Source of the DNA: an uncultured Eubacterium sp.
GTDB lineage: Bacteria; Bacillota; Clostridia; Lachnospirales; Lachnospiraceae
Length of the DNA: 21,470 nt
Direction of reading: 5' to 3'
Assembly (NCBI GenBank): GCA_910586045.1
Contig: CAJUIH010000060.1
Span: 1 to 21,470 of the forward strand
Within the stretch, counting starts at the first letter, position 1; the number at the start of each line of letters is the position of its first letter. Both the position numbers and the translations under genes were made by a program. Below are positions 1-6,725 of this stretch, piece by piece. The notes under the pieces are model-generated. The model was not told the DNA's origin. It saw only the letters and a list, made by a program, of their open reading frames with translations, and made no database searches.

Positions 1-292
1 GGATAATCTACTATTATCCATCACTTTTTATCATATTATCCAATTCCTGATGTATCATTTTCAAATATCCCTATCGACACTTCTAGTATATTATACCATA
101 AGTTCGACTACAATCAACACCTTTTTTCTTGATTTAAACAATAATTAATTTCAATCAAAACCCTTACCCCACAAAATATCCTATTTTCCAACATTATGGA
201 TGATTCAGCAACGCAATGCTGCTTTGGCGGTTGAACGGCTGCAAAAACTTATGTAAGATATATGAATAACAGCATAGATAAGGAGATCACGT
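1..292. other. AT-rich intergenic region upstream of recombinase gene
   Basis: No convincing gene is visible. The first 45 bases carry three ATTATCC-type words, two of them forming an inverted repeat (GGATAAT at 1-7, ATTATCC at 13-19). A short open frame at 200-256 (ATG to TAA, 18 codons) has protein-like composition but no ribosome site, so it may be the tail of a lost gene. A possible promoter for the recombinase is listed separately. Whether the short repeats are recombinase binding sites cannot be judged from one copy of the locus. Confidence 0.5.
231..259 (+). promoter_or_regulatory. candidate sigma-A promoter for recombinase
   Basis: TTGAAC (231-236) and TAAGAT (254-259) are separated by 17 bases, with TG just before the second hexamer. 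Each hexamer matches consensus at four of six positions, so this is only a candidate. It would give a leader of about 25 bases ahead of the AAGGAG ribosome site. Confidence 0.4.
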
Positions 293-1237
293 ATGAGCGA
301 GTTACAAACACACATAAAAAACTATCTGGAATACTGCCAGCGCCAGAAAAGGCTCGACAAAAAGACATTAAAGGCATACAGGATTGACTTGGCGCAATTC
401 TGTACAAAGATAGAAACCGGCAGCATAGCGGAAATTACTGCAGGCGTGCTGGAGGATTTTATTGCAGCACTGCATCAGGAATATAAACCTAAGACTGTAA
501 AAAGAAAGATTGCCTCCGTAAAGTCATTATTCCACTATTTAGAATACAAAGACGCCATCGCCCGGAATCCTTTTAATAAATTACACATTAAATTCCGCGA
601 CCCGGTCATACTGCCTAAAACAATTCCCCTCCGTACGGTAGAGGATTTCTTATCCGCTATATATAAGTACCACTCTGAGGCAAAAACCGATTTTCAAAAG
701 AAGAACTCCCTCCGGGATATTGCCGTAATCGAACTGCTTTTTGCAACCGGAATAAGAATTTCCGAATTATGTTCTATAAAAATAAATGACGTTAACCTGT
801 ATGACAGATGTATTCTGATTTACGGAAAAGGTTCCAAAGAAAGAAAAATCCAGCTCGGCAATGATGATGTGATCCATGCCCTGGAAGAATACAAAGCCGC
901 CTTTCAGTCGGAAATGCAGTCCAGCGGCTATTTTTTTGCGAACCAGTCCGGCAGGGCAGTTTCAGACCAGTCCATCCGCAGGATGATCAATAAATACACT
1001 TCCCTTGCCGCTATAGAATTACATATTACCCCGCATATGTTCCGCCATACTTTCGCCACAAGCCTTCTGGAAGCAGATGTGGATATCCGCTGTATTCAGG
1101 AAATGCTCGGACACAGCTCTATTAATATTACAGAGATCTATACGCATGTTGCAGTGTCAAAACAGATGGATATTCTGATAACAAAGCATCCCAGAAAAGA
1201 GTTTCATATTCAAAGCCATAATGATAGTGTCAAATAA
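293..1237 (+). CDS. tyrosine recombinase/integrase (XerC/D-like)
   Basis: This is a site-specific tyrosine recombinase that would cut and rejoin DNA through a covalent phosphotyrosine. The 314-residue length suits the Xer/phage-integrase family. Residues 1-95 look like the N-terminal core-binding (SAM-like) domain and about 110-295 is the catalytic domain. The catalytic set is complete: R155 in GIRISEL, a lysine in the KGSKERK beta-hairpin (about 179-185), H248 and R251 in PHMFRH, H274 in LGHSS, and nucleophile Y283 in EIYTHV. The start is supported by AAGGAG seven bases upstream. It is unlikely to be the housekeeping Xer: it stands alone beside unrecognised genes and AT-rich DNA with short repeats, which suggests an accessory integrase or a DNA-inversion enzyme. 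No excisionase or conjugation gene is next to it. The family call is secure; the biological role is open. Confidence 0.9.
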   Translation: MSELQTHIKNYLEYCQRQKRLDKKTLKAYRIDLAQFCTKIETGSIAEITAGVLEDFIAALHQEYKPKTVKRKIASVKSLFHYLEYKDAIARNPFNKLHIKFRDPVILPKTIPLRTVEDFLSAIYKYHSEAKTDFQKKNSLRDIAVIELLFATGIRISELCSIKINDVNLYDRCILIYGKGSKERKIQLGNDDVIHALEEYKAAFQSEMQSSGYFFANQSGRAVSDQSIRRMINKYTSLAAIELHITPHMFRHTFATSLLEADVDIRCIQEMLGHSSINITEIYTHVAVSKQMDILITKHPRKEFHIQSHNDSVK

Positions 1238-1240
1238 CAA

Positions 1241-1498
1241 TTAAATACGAGATGTGAAAATTTGTGATCCAGAACAGGCTAAAATAGTTCCTTTCGGTTC
1301 CATTACACTAAACTGCACGTCCTGAAATTTGCAGTAAAACAAAGACGCTAAAGCAGGAAAGCACCTAACAATTAAATGATCATCTGATTCTGTAAATACA
1401 ATTCTTGACGTGCGGCATAACTTATATGCTGATGTTATAGGCATCCTACCTTTCCGATTCCGAGTAGGTATGCTCACGAGCGACTTTCCAAAAAACAT
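1241..1498 (-). CDS. doubtful 85-residue ORF, unknown
   Basis: An open frame of 85 codons begins with ATG eight bases after the TGA stop of the preceding leftward gene and could be translated by coupling. GAGGG lies about 13 bases upstream of the ATG, too far for a good ribosome site. The product (starting MFFGKSLVSI, ending SQIFTSRI) resembles no family I know; it is basic at the N-terminus and lacks a clear membrane segment. The frame stays open beyond this ATG into the neighbouring gene, so the openness may be chance. Its stop lies three bases from the convergent recombinase stop. I list it only because 270 bases would otherwise hold nothing. Confidence 0.25.
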   Translation of the reverse strand: MFFGKSLVSIPTRNRKGRMPITSAYKLCRTSRIVFTESDDHLIVRCFPALASLFYCKFQDVQFSVMEPKGTILACSGSQIFTSRI

Positions 1499-1505
1499 TT
1501 TCACT

Positions 1506-2045
1506 TCACGCCCTCGCATCAAAACCGCACTGCCATTCCACACCCTCTGCATTCATCTCCTGCCTTGCCGCCCGAAACGCACCATAGTAGGCGGCTTTCA
1601 AAGCCCCGTGTACTTCCGTCTCCGCTTTCGACTCTTTCACATGCCAGCCCACACCCGCCGTGTAGGTCAGTATCTCGTCACCGTTCCTGTCATACACATG
1701 GACGGCAGAACCTGTGCCTTCTGACTGGAACCTTGCCTCATACGGCTCTCCGAACAAAATGTGCAGCCACCTCTCGTCTGCCTCCCGTATCTTTTTCATA
1801 TCCGCCATTTCCTGATTGACTTTCCCGATCAGCGCGGTCCGATCCGGCGCAACTTTGGCGACCTCGCTTTTGCGCATGGCGAGGAACTTATTCCCCATAT
1901 AGACGTTCTGCGCCGCATCTTCCCTGGCGTATTCGGTAATCTTCTCCCGCAGGGAGTCAGACAGTTTCCATTCTTTCTTGGATGATGCCCTGCCTGCCGC
2001 AGTGATACCCGCCGGATGCCTTTTTACTATTCCTGTTATATTCAA
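1506..2045 (-). CDS. conserved-looking hypothetical protein, TTG start
   Basis: I do not recognise this 179-residue protein. It begins at a TTG codon (minus strand, 2045-2043), six bases after a strong AGGAG in GGGGAGGAG, which is why I choose this start. The sequence is soluble, charged and alanine-rich, with no signal peptide or membrane helix. Residues about 25-105 look helical and the last third (about 115-150) contains a short beta-like stretch around VHVYDRNGDEILTYTAGVGW. There are only two tryptophan-rich spots and one cysteine near the C-terminus (WQCGFDARA). The frame has normal codon use for the window, so I believe it is a real gene. It points toward the recombinase and could belong to the same accessory segment. 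No function can be assigned. Confidence 0.65.
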   Translation of the reverse strand: MNITGIVKRHPAGITAAGRASSKKEWKLSDSLREKITEYAREDAAQNVYMGNKFLAMRKSEVAKVAPDRTALIGKVNQEMADMKKIREADERWLHILFGEPYEARFQSEGTGSAVHVYDRNGDEILTYTAGVGWHVKESKAETEVHGALKAAYYGAFRAARQEMNAEGVEWQCGFDARA

Positions 2046-2332
2046 ATCAGTCTCCTCCCCTCACTGAATGCATAACAACGCTCGTAAGCCGGCGTTATTT
2101 GGCAAATTTTTGTGTGCAGGAATATAACTTATTTATCGGAAAAATAAGGGGAATTTCTAACGCCTATGTCTTGAATAATTTATGGTTCAACGTGTTATGT
2201 GAATCACAGATTTTTTTGTTTATCTTTCCAAGTAGTTTCTGATATAAACAGACCGCCGCATATGGCTGTTTGCCATAGCGGCGGTTCGTTTTTGCAGCTT
2301 CATCTAAGGAACTGTATGAGGCAATGCAAGTG
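2046..2332. other. intergenic region between amt and hypothetical gene
   Basis: No gene is visible. It contains the terminator-like hairpin at 2252-2293, a weaker inverted repeat near 2079-2106 (ATAAC and GCGTTAT words) in the leader of the leftward hypothetical gene, and a 14-base word TAAGGAACTGTATG at 2305-2318 that is identical to the left edge of the hairpin element at 4575-4588. Confidence 0.5.
2252..2293. terminator. terminator-like hairpin downstream of amt
   Basis: ACCGCCGC (2252-2259) pairs with GCGGCGGT (2278-2285), continued by TATGGC/GCCATA after one bulged A, with a five-base loop. The T run is better on the plus strand (TTCGTTTTT) than on the minus strand (TCTGTTTAT), so it may work in both directions. 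Its position 40-80 bases after the amt stop fits transcription termination of amt. Confidence 0.55.
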
Positions 2333-4045
2333 TTATTCTACATCCCGCAGCGCCTGTGCATTTTCTTCTCCGGTACGTATCTTTACGATTCTGGCTACCT
2401 GGAATACAAAAATCTTGCCGTCCCCGATCTTTCCTGTATAAAGCGCCCTTTTCGCAGCTTCAACTACAGCGTTTACCGGAATTTTGCTTACAACCACTTC
2501 TATTTTTACTTTCGGCAGCAGGGTAGCATCCATTTCAACCCCGCGGTAATATTCTCCCGCGCCTTTTTGAATCCCGCACCCCATCACCTGCGTCACGGTC
2601 ATTCCGGTCACGCCCAGGTCATTCAATGCTTTTTTGAGCTTGTCAAAACGGGAAAGCTTCGCAATGACTGCGATTTTATACATACCCGTATCCGCAGGTT
2701 TGCCATCCCCTGTCCGGATAACCGGAACAGCCGCGTCCATTTGGGCTTTGGTCGCCAGGTCTGGATTATCTTCGCCGAGGTCTGTATTTTCATTGACATC
2801 CAGTGTACCCATAACATCATGGATCGCAAACCCCGAATAGGCACTTGCTAATCCGTGCTCATGCAAATCCAGTCCGTCAATCTCGATTTCCTGTTCTACA
2901 CGCAGGCCAATCGTATGTTTGATAACCTGGAAAATAATCGTCATCATAACCGCCACCCATGCGGCTACTGCCAGCACGCCGACTGCCTGCGTTCCAAGCA
3001 GGCGGATCCCGCCGCCGTAAAACAAGCCGCCGTCGGTAGCAAACAGGCCAACCGCAAGCGTACCGAACATTCCGCAAGCGCCATGTACCGAAACCGCGCC
3101 GACCGGATCATCGATTTTTGCTGTTTTATCAAAAAATTCTACGGATGCCACAACCAGGACCCCTGCAATCAATCCGATAAAAAACGCCCCAAACGGATCC
3201 ACAACGTCACAGCCTGCTGTAATCGCAACAAGCCCCGCCAGCGCGCCGTTTAAACACATCGATACATCCGGCTTTTTGTACAGAACCCAGGTTAACGCCA
3301 AAACGACGCAGGTCGCAACCGCTGCTGCAAGGTTTGTGTTCATAAAGATTAAAGACGCGGATAAAACCGCTTCGTCCGAACTCATGGAAACTGTGGAACA
3401 GCCATTAAACCCAAACCAGCAAAACCAGAGGATAAATACGCCCAAGGCTACCGCCGTCAGATTATGCCCCGGAATCGCCCTTGGTTTGCCCTCTTTGTCA
3501 TATTTGCCGATCCTAGGCCCTAAAGTCGCCGCACCGATACAAGCCGCGATGCCGCCTACCATATGCACGGCGCAGGATCCTGCAAAGTCATGAAATCCAA
3601 GTTCCGCGAGCCAGCCGCCGCCCCAGATCCAATGGCCGGAAACCGGGTACACGACAAGGGAAATCAGCGCGCTATATACGCAATAGGAACTGAATTTGGT
3701 CCGCTCCGCCATAGATCCGGATACAATCGTCGCTGCCGTTGCGCAAAAGACAGTCTGAAAAATCACATAGCACCATTTTGGAATCGAGCCAAAATCATAA
3801 TTGCCCAGTATAAACGGATCCCATTCGCCAATCAGGGCGCCCGAACCTCCAAACATCATGCCAAACCCTACCAGCCAATACGCCGGGGTACCGATACAAA
3901 AATCCATCAGGTTCTTCATCAATATATTTCCTGTATTCTTTGCCCTCGTAAGCCCTGCTTCGCACAAAGAAAACCCGGCCTGCATAAAGAACACCATTGC
4001 AGCGCCCAACAGGGTCCACATTACATCAACTGATACATACGTCAT
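2333..4045 (-). CDS. amt: ammonium transporter with C-terminal PII domain (Amt-GlnB fusion)
   Basis: This is a 570-residue fusion of an Amt/Mep/Rh ammonium channel and its PII regulator. Residues 1-380 hold about eleven membrane helices. The twin pore histidines are present (H161 in SCAVHMVGG, H321 in AVSVHGACG), as is the family segment FWFGFNG-like around 208-214. After a linker (about 382-454), residues 455-566 match GlnB/GlnK: LPKVKIEVVV and TGKIGDGKIFVF are typical PII segments. In the T-loop, YRGVEM aligns with YRGAEY of E. coli GlnB, so the tyrosine that is uridylylated there is methionine here. Start: an in-frame ATG 24 codons upstream lacks a ribosome site, whereas this ATG follows AAGGAGG by eight bases. 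Normally PII is a separate protein that plugs Amt when nitrogen is plentiful; here the partner is covalently attached. Expression probably depends on the structured leader upstream. Confidence 0.95.
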   Translation of the reverse strand: MTYVSVDVMWTLLGAAMVFFMQAGFSLCEAGLTRAKNTGNILMKNLMDFCIGTPAYWLVGFGMMFGGSGALIGEWDPFILGNYDFGSIPKWCYVIFQTVFCATAATIVSGSMAERTKFSSYCVYSALISLVVYPVSGHWIWGGGWLAELGFHDFAGSCAVHMVGGIAACIGAATLGPRIGKYDKEGKPRAIPGHNLTAVALGVFILWFCWFGFNGCSTVSMSSDEAVLSASLIFMNTNLAAAVATCVVLALTWVLYKKPDVSMCLNGALAGLVAITAGCDVVDPFGAFFIGLIAGVLVVASVEFFDKTAKIDDPVGAVSVHGACGMFGTLAVGLFATDGGLFYGGGIRLLGTQAVGVLAVAAWVAVMMTIIFQVIKHTIGLRVEQEIEIDGLDLHEHGLASAYSGFAIHDVMGTLDVNENTDLGEDNPDLATKAQMDAAVPVIRTGDGKPADTGMYKIAVIAKLSRFDKLKKALNDLGVTGMTVTQVMGCGIQKGAGEYYRGVEMDATLLPKVKIEVVVSKIPVNAVVEAAKRALYTGKIGDGKIFVFQVARIVKIRTGEENAQALRDVE

Positions 4046-4076
4046 ACTCTTTTCCTCCTTCTGGCTGATTACAAAA

Positions 4077-4129
4077 AAAGATACAGTGCATGTGCAGCCG
4101 CGGCTTTGCGGTACCATCCCTGTATCTTT
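4077..4129 (-). promoter_or_regulatory. amt leader hairpin 2 (terminator-like)
   Basis: On the minus strand a 10-bp stem AAAGATACAG/CTGTATCTTT is followed directly by a T run, 20 bases before the amt ribosome site. Inside it lies a smaller hairpin, CCGC and GCGG around the six-base loop AAAGCC (4098-4111). Because it sits between promoter and gene, it is better read as an attenuator than as an end-of-gene terminator. Confidence 0.65.
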
Positions 4130-4137
4130 TCTAAAAA

Positions 4138-4179
4138 CAAAAAGGCGCTGACGAGGTTATCATTCCTCTCAGCGCCTTT
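4138..4179 (-). promoter_or_regulatory. amt leader hairpin 1 (terminator-like)
   Basis: On the minus strand an 11-bp stem AAAGGCGCTGA/TCAGCGCCTTT encloses a short GAGG/CCTC inner stem and is followed by TTTTTGTTTTT. It begins within ten bases of the expected transcript start. An alternative small hairpin, AGC/GCT around loop AAAGGC (4171-4182), would be mutually exclusive with it. Confidence 0.65.
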
Positions 4180-4193
4180 GCTTTCTGTATGGT

Positions 4194-4222
4194 AGTATAA
4201 CAGGTGATTTTTCAAAAGTCAA
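4194..4222 (-). promoter_or_regulatory. sigma-A promoter for amt
   Basis: Minus strand TTGACT (4217-4222) and TATACT (4194-4199) with an ideal 17-base spacer. The transcript would start near 4187, giving a leader of about 140 bases that contains both hairpins. Confidence 0.8.
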
Positions 4223-4329
4223 TTTCTTAATTTATGAAATATTAATAATTTATTCATATTTTTTTGTGAAATTTTTACAATGTTTTCATTTCCATGACAA
4301 CACTGGTAGCACGAGGCATGGTTTCGTTA

Positions 4330-4335
4330 TATAAT
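4330..4335 (+). promoter_or_regulatory. -10 element for DUF4250 gene
   Basis: A perfect TATAAT lies 60 bases before the DUF4250 start. I see no good -35 hexamer at the right distance, so activity may need help from an activator or be weak. It is divergent from the amt promoter, about 110 bases away. Confidence 0.5.
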
Positions 4336-4394
4336 GATAAATACAGCAAAACACTGCTGGACAGCTAGATCCATAATACTGATAGGAGGCCCCC

Positions 4395-4577
4395 ATGATT
4401 ACCAATCTTCCAAAAGACCCTGTCCTACTGCTAAGCTACCTAAATACACAACTGCGCGACTATTACCCTTCCCTTACGGAATTGTGCAAATCCATGCAGC
4501 TAGACCCTGCTGCCCTGGCCGAACAATTGGGCGCTATTGATTATTATTACAACGAAAATACCAATCAATTTCAGTAA
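4395..4577 (+). CDS. DUF4250 family small protein
   Basis: A 60-residue protein matching the DUF4250 pattern as I know it: an N-terminal NLPKDPVLLLSYLNTQLRD segment, a central S-L-x-E-L-C helix, and a C-terminal IDYYYNENTNQF. Full length for the family. Start: AGGAGG followed by six bases then ATG. The predicted fold is a small all-helical domain of the winged/helix-turn-helix size class, but the function of the family is unknown to me. Its own promoter element lies upstream, and its stop codon abuts the hairpin element at 4580-4732, which may also end its transcript. It is divergent from amt and in line with the lyase gene downstream. Confident in the family, not in any function. Confidence 0.85.
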   Translation: MITNLPKDPVLLLSYLNTQLRDYYPSLTELCKSMQLDPAALAEQLGAIDYYYNENTNQFQ

Positions 4578-4579
4578 GG

Positions 4580-4732
4580 AACTGTATGTAAATAACCTGT
4601 GATATTTGCGCCGGATTTTTCTTCGGGAGTGCCATGCAAAAATCAGGCGCATAGCGGGCTATGTAACTGATTTTTGCATGGTGCTGTCGGAGAAAAAGAC
4701 AAGCAAAGATCATAGGTTATTTACATACAGTT
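4580..4732. repeat. 153-bp long-hairpin element (MITE-like or REP-like)
   Basis: The two halves are reverse complements over almost the whole length. The outer arms 4580-4603 and 4709-4732 match at 23 of 24 bases. An imperfect middle follows, then a perfect 15-bp stem CCATGCAAAAATCAG (4632-4646) with 4667-4681, and finally CATAG/CTATG around CGGG at the tip. The decamer TAAGGAACTG occurs at both edges (4575-4584 and 4735-4744), like a target duplication, though at the left it overlaps the arm. There is no open frame for a transposase. It could be a non-autonomous mobile element, an intergenic palindrome family, or an elaborate terminator for the DUF4250 gene. Confidence 0.75.
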
Positions 4733-4772
4733 ACTAAGGAACTGCCCCATAAAAAGAGAGGAGACTTTCGCC

Positions 4773-5975
4773 ATGAAATACGACTTTACATCCCTAATGG
4801 ACCGAAGCGGAAAAGATGCCGTTGCGTTAGATGGCCTTGGCCACTCCGGCATGGCTCCGGCCCCGCCCAAAAACGGCTTTGATTTTATTCCTATGTGGGT
4901 CGCCGACATGAATTTTCCGACCGTACCCACCATCCCAGAAGCGATTATAGAACGTGCAAAACATCCCGCCTACGGGTATTTTGAAATCAGCCAGGCATAC
5001 TATGACGCGATTATCCAATGGCAGGGAACACGCAATCAGGTCCGCGGACTGGAAAAAGAACAGATCGGCTACGAAAACGGGGTTCTTGGCGGCGTAATTT
5101 CCACACTGACAAGCTGCGCCGCGCCCGGCGACGCCGTACTGCTGCACAGCCCGGCCTATATCGGATTTACAAGCAGTATCGCCCAAAACGGATACCGCAT
5201 GGTTTTCAGCAGCCTGAAAAAAGATGCGCAGGGCGTTTACCGCATGGATTACGCGGATATGGACGCAAAAATCAAGGCCAACCATATTCATGTGGCCGTC
5301 CTCTGCTCCCCGCACAACCCGACCGGACGTGTTTGGGAACGCCAGGAACTGGAAGATGCCATGAAAGTTTTTGAAGAAAATGAAGTCACTGTAATCGCGG
5401 ATGAAATCTGGTCGGATATCCTGTTAAACGGACACCGGCATATTCCGGCCCAGTCGGTAAACGCTTATGCCCGCGAACATACCGCTGCCTTTTACGCGCC
5501 AAGCAAAACATTCAACCTGGCCGGCCTGATCGGAAGCTACCATATTATTTATAACCGCGCGCTCCGTGACCGGATCCGTGCAAAAGGATCGAAGCCGCAC
5601 TACAACGATATCAACGTCCTGTCCATGCACGCGTTAATCGGCGCCTACAAGCCGGAAGGATCCGCATGGGTGGACGAGCTGTGCGAAACGCTCAGCGGAA
5701 ATGTAAATTATGCGTGTGACCGGATCTGGCAGCATATTCCGGGCGTGTCTGTATCCAAACCCCAGGGAACTTATATGCTGTTTTTAGACTGCACGCAATG
5801 GTGCCGCGAACATGAAAAAACCCTGGACCAACTGCTGCAGGCCGGATGGGACGCAGGCGTCGGCTGGCAGGACGGCAGGCCGTTTTATGGGCCGTGCCAT
5901 ATCCGTATGAATCTGGCCTTACCGCTTTCTAAGGTTACAGAAGCATTTGACCGGCTGCTGCGGTACGTATTTTAG
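4773..5975 (+). CDS. patB: MalY/PatB-type PLP-dependent C-S lyase (cystathionine beta-lyase)
   Basis: This 400-residue fold-type I PLP enzyme belongs to the MalY/PatB group, which cleaves cystathionine or cysteine conjugates to a thiol or homocysteine, pyruvate and ammonia in the cytosol. The family signature is seen in FIPMWVADMNFP (38-49) and the HPAYGYF segment (64-70). PLP contacts are HNPTGR (181-186), D210 in VIADEIW and the Schiff-base lysine K245 in SKTFNLAGL. A C-terminal HIRMNLALP supplies the carboxylate-binding arginine. Length is typical. Start: GAGAGGAG lies 10-15 bases before the ATG, and upstream frames lead into the hairpin element. It stands between that element and a shared terminator, so it is probably transcribed with DUF4250 or from an unseen promoter. 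An aminotransferase role is the main alternative, but the N-terminal motif favours the lyase. Confidence 0.88.
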   Translation: MKYDFTSLMDRSGKDAVALDGLGHSGMAPAPPKNGFDFIPMWVADMNFPTVPTIPEAIIERAKHPAYGYFEISQAYYDAIIQWQGTRNQVRGLEKEQIGYENGVLGGVISTLTSCAAPGDAVLLHSPAYIGFTSSIAQNGYRMVFSSLKKDAQGVYRMDYADMDAKIKANHIHVAVLCSPHNPTGRVWERQELEDAMKVFEENEVTVIADEIWSDILLNGHRHIPAQSVNAYAREHTAAFYAPSKTFNLAGLIGSYHIIYNRALRDRIRAKGSKPHYNDINVLSMHALIGAYKPEGSAWVDELCETLSGNVNYACDRIWQHIPGVSVSKPQGTYMLFLDCTQWCREHEKTLDQLLQAGWDAGVGWQDGRPFYGPCHIRMNLALPLSKVTEAFDRLLRYVF

Positions 5976-5998
5976 TCCATGCTTTGGCGTTAAAAAAT

Positions 5999-6036
5999 GG
6001 GGCTGCGGCACTCTGTTTTCCCAGTGCCGCAGCCCC
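5999..6036. terminator. bidirectional terminator between patB and rpe
   Basis: A perfect 14-bp stem (GGGGCTGCGGCACT, 5999-6012, with 6023-6036) and a ten-base loop. The minus strand continues into ATTTTTTAA, making it a strong terminator for rpe. The plus strand has an A run before and CTATT after, so it can also serve patB, less strongly. Confidence 0.85.
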
Positions 6037-6050
6037 CTATTCACAGTCCC

Positions 6051-6701
6051 TTATTTCATCATTTCCAGCATCCTGCTTGTATTCTCTTCAATATCCCCAT
6101 GAAAAATCGTACTGCCTGCCACAATAACATTTGCCCCGGCGTCCAGCACCGTTTCCAGATTTTCAAAGTGTATCCCGCCGTCGACCTCGATATCCGTTTT
6201 TAGCCCTTTCCGGTCTATGATTTTTTTCAGATCCCGTACCTTATCCAAAGTATAGGGAATGAGCGGCTGCCCGCCCTGTCCGGGATTGACTGTCATAATC
6301 AGCACCATGTCGATGCGGTGCAGGATATACGTAAGGACGGACAGCGGCGTCGCCGGACTAAGCGCAACGCCCGCAAGCAGGTCGCGTTCCTTAATCAGAT
6401 CCACCGCATGGTTTAAATCCGTGCATGCCTCCGCGTGTACGGTAATAATATCTGCCCCGCATGCCGCGACCTGCGCAATATAACGCGCCGGGTCCTGAAT
6501 CATCAGATGGACGTCCATCATCAGGTTGGTATGGGCGCGCAGGGAACGCAATACCGGCATGCCAAAAGAAATATTCGGCACAAACAGCCCATCCATGACA
6601 TCAAAATGAAGGTACTGGGCACCGCAATTTTCGATCGCTGCTACCTGTTCCCCCAATCTGGTAAAATCTGCCGCTAAAATAGACGGTGATAAACAATTCA
6701 T
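6051..6701 (-). CDS. rpe: ribulose-phosphate 3-epimerase
   Basis: Interconverts D-ribulose 5-phosphate and D-xylulose 5-phosphate in the pentose phosphate pathway. The 216-residue TIM barrel is standard length. Signature segments are SPSILAADF at the N-terminus, HFDVMDGLFVPNISFG (32-47), DVHLMI (63-68), TVNPGQGG (137-144) and EVDGGI (172-177). The metal and catalytic residues H32, D34, H65 and D174 are all present. Start: AAGGAGG seven bases upstream. It is the last gene of a leftward run leuA - small membrane protein - rpe, ending at the strong terminator at 5999-6036. It lies 24 bases after the small protein's stop. In Firmicutes rpe is often found beside rsgA and thiN; that context is absent here, so this could be a second copy, which the window cannot tell. 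Confidence 0.95.
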   Translation of the reverse strand: MNCLSPSILAADFTRLGEQVAAIENCGAQYLHFDVMDGLFVPNISFGMPVLRSLRAHTNLMMDVHLMIQDPARYIAQVAACGADIITVHAEACTDLNHAVDLIKERDLLAGVALSPATPLSVLTYILHRIDMVLIMTVNPGQGGQPLIPYTLDKVRDLKKIIDRKGLKTDIEVDGGIHFENLETVLDAGANVIVAGSTIFHGDIEENTSRMLEMMK

Positions 6702-6725
6702 CCAATAACCTCCTTTATTTGATCC

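Noticed and set aside
293..1237. Housekeeping XerC/XerD at a dif-type locus
   Set aside because: Catalytic residues would fit, but the setting beside unknown genes and the lack of any typical Xer neighbour do not support it; no dif-like site was recognised.
2100..2170. Sigma-D (flagellar) promoter for the TTG-start gene
   Set aside because: CCGATAA is present on the minus strand, but no TAAA -35 lies at the right distance.
293..2332. Prophage or integrative conjugative element
   Set aside because: Only one recombinase is seen, with no excisionase, replication, relaxase or structural gene in the window.
4077..4129. T-box-like word GGGATGGTACCGC in the amt leader
   Set aside because: It resembles the T-box antiterminator bulge, but the leader is only about 140 bases with no room for the specifier stem, and the gene is not an amino-acid or tRNA-ligase gene.
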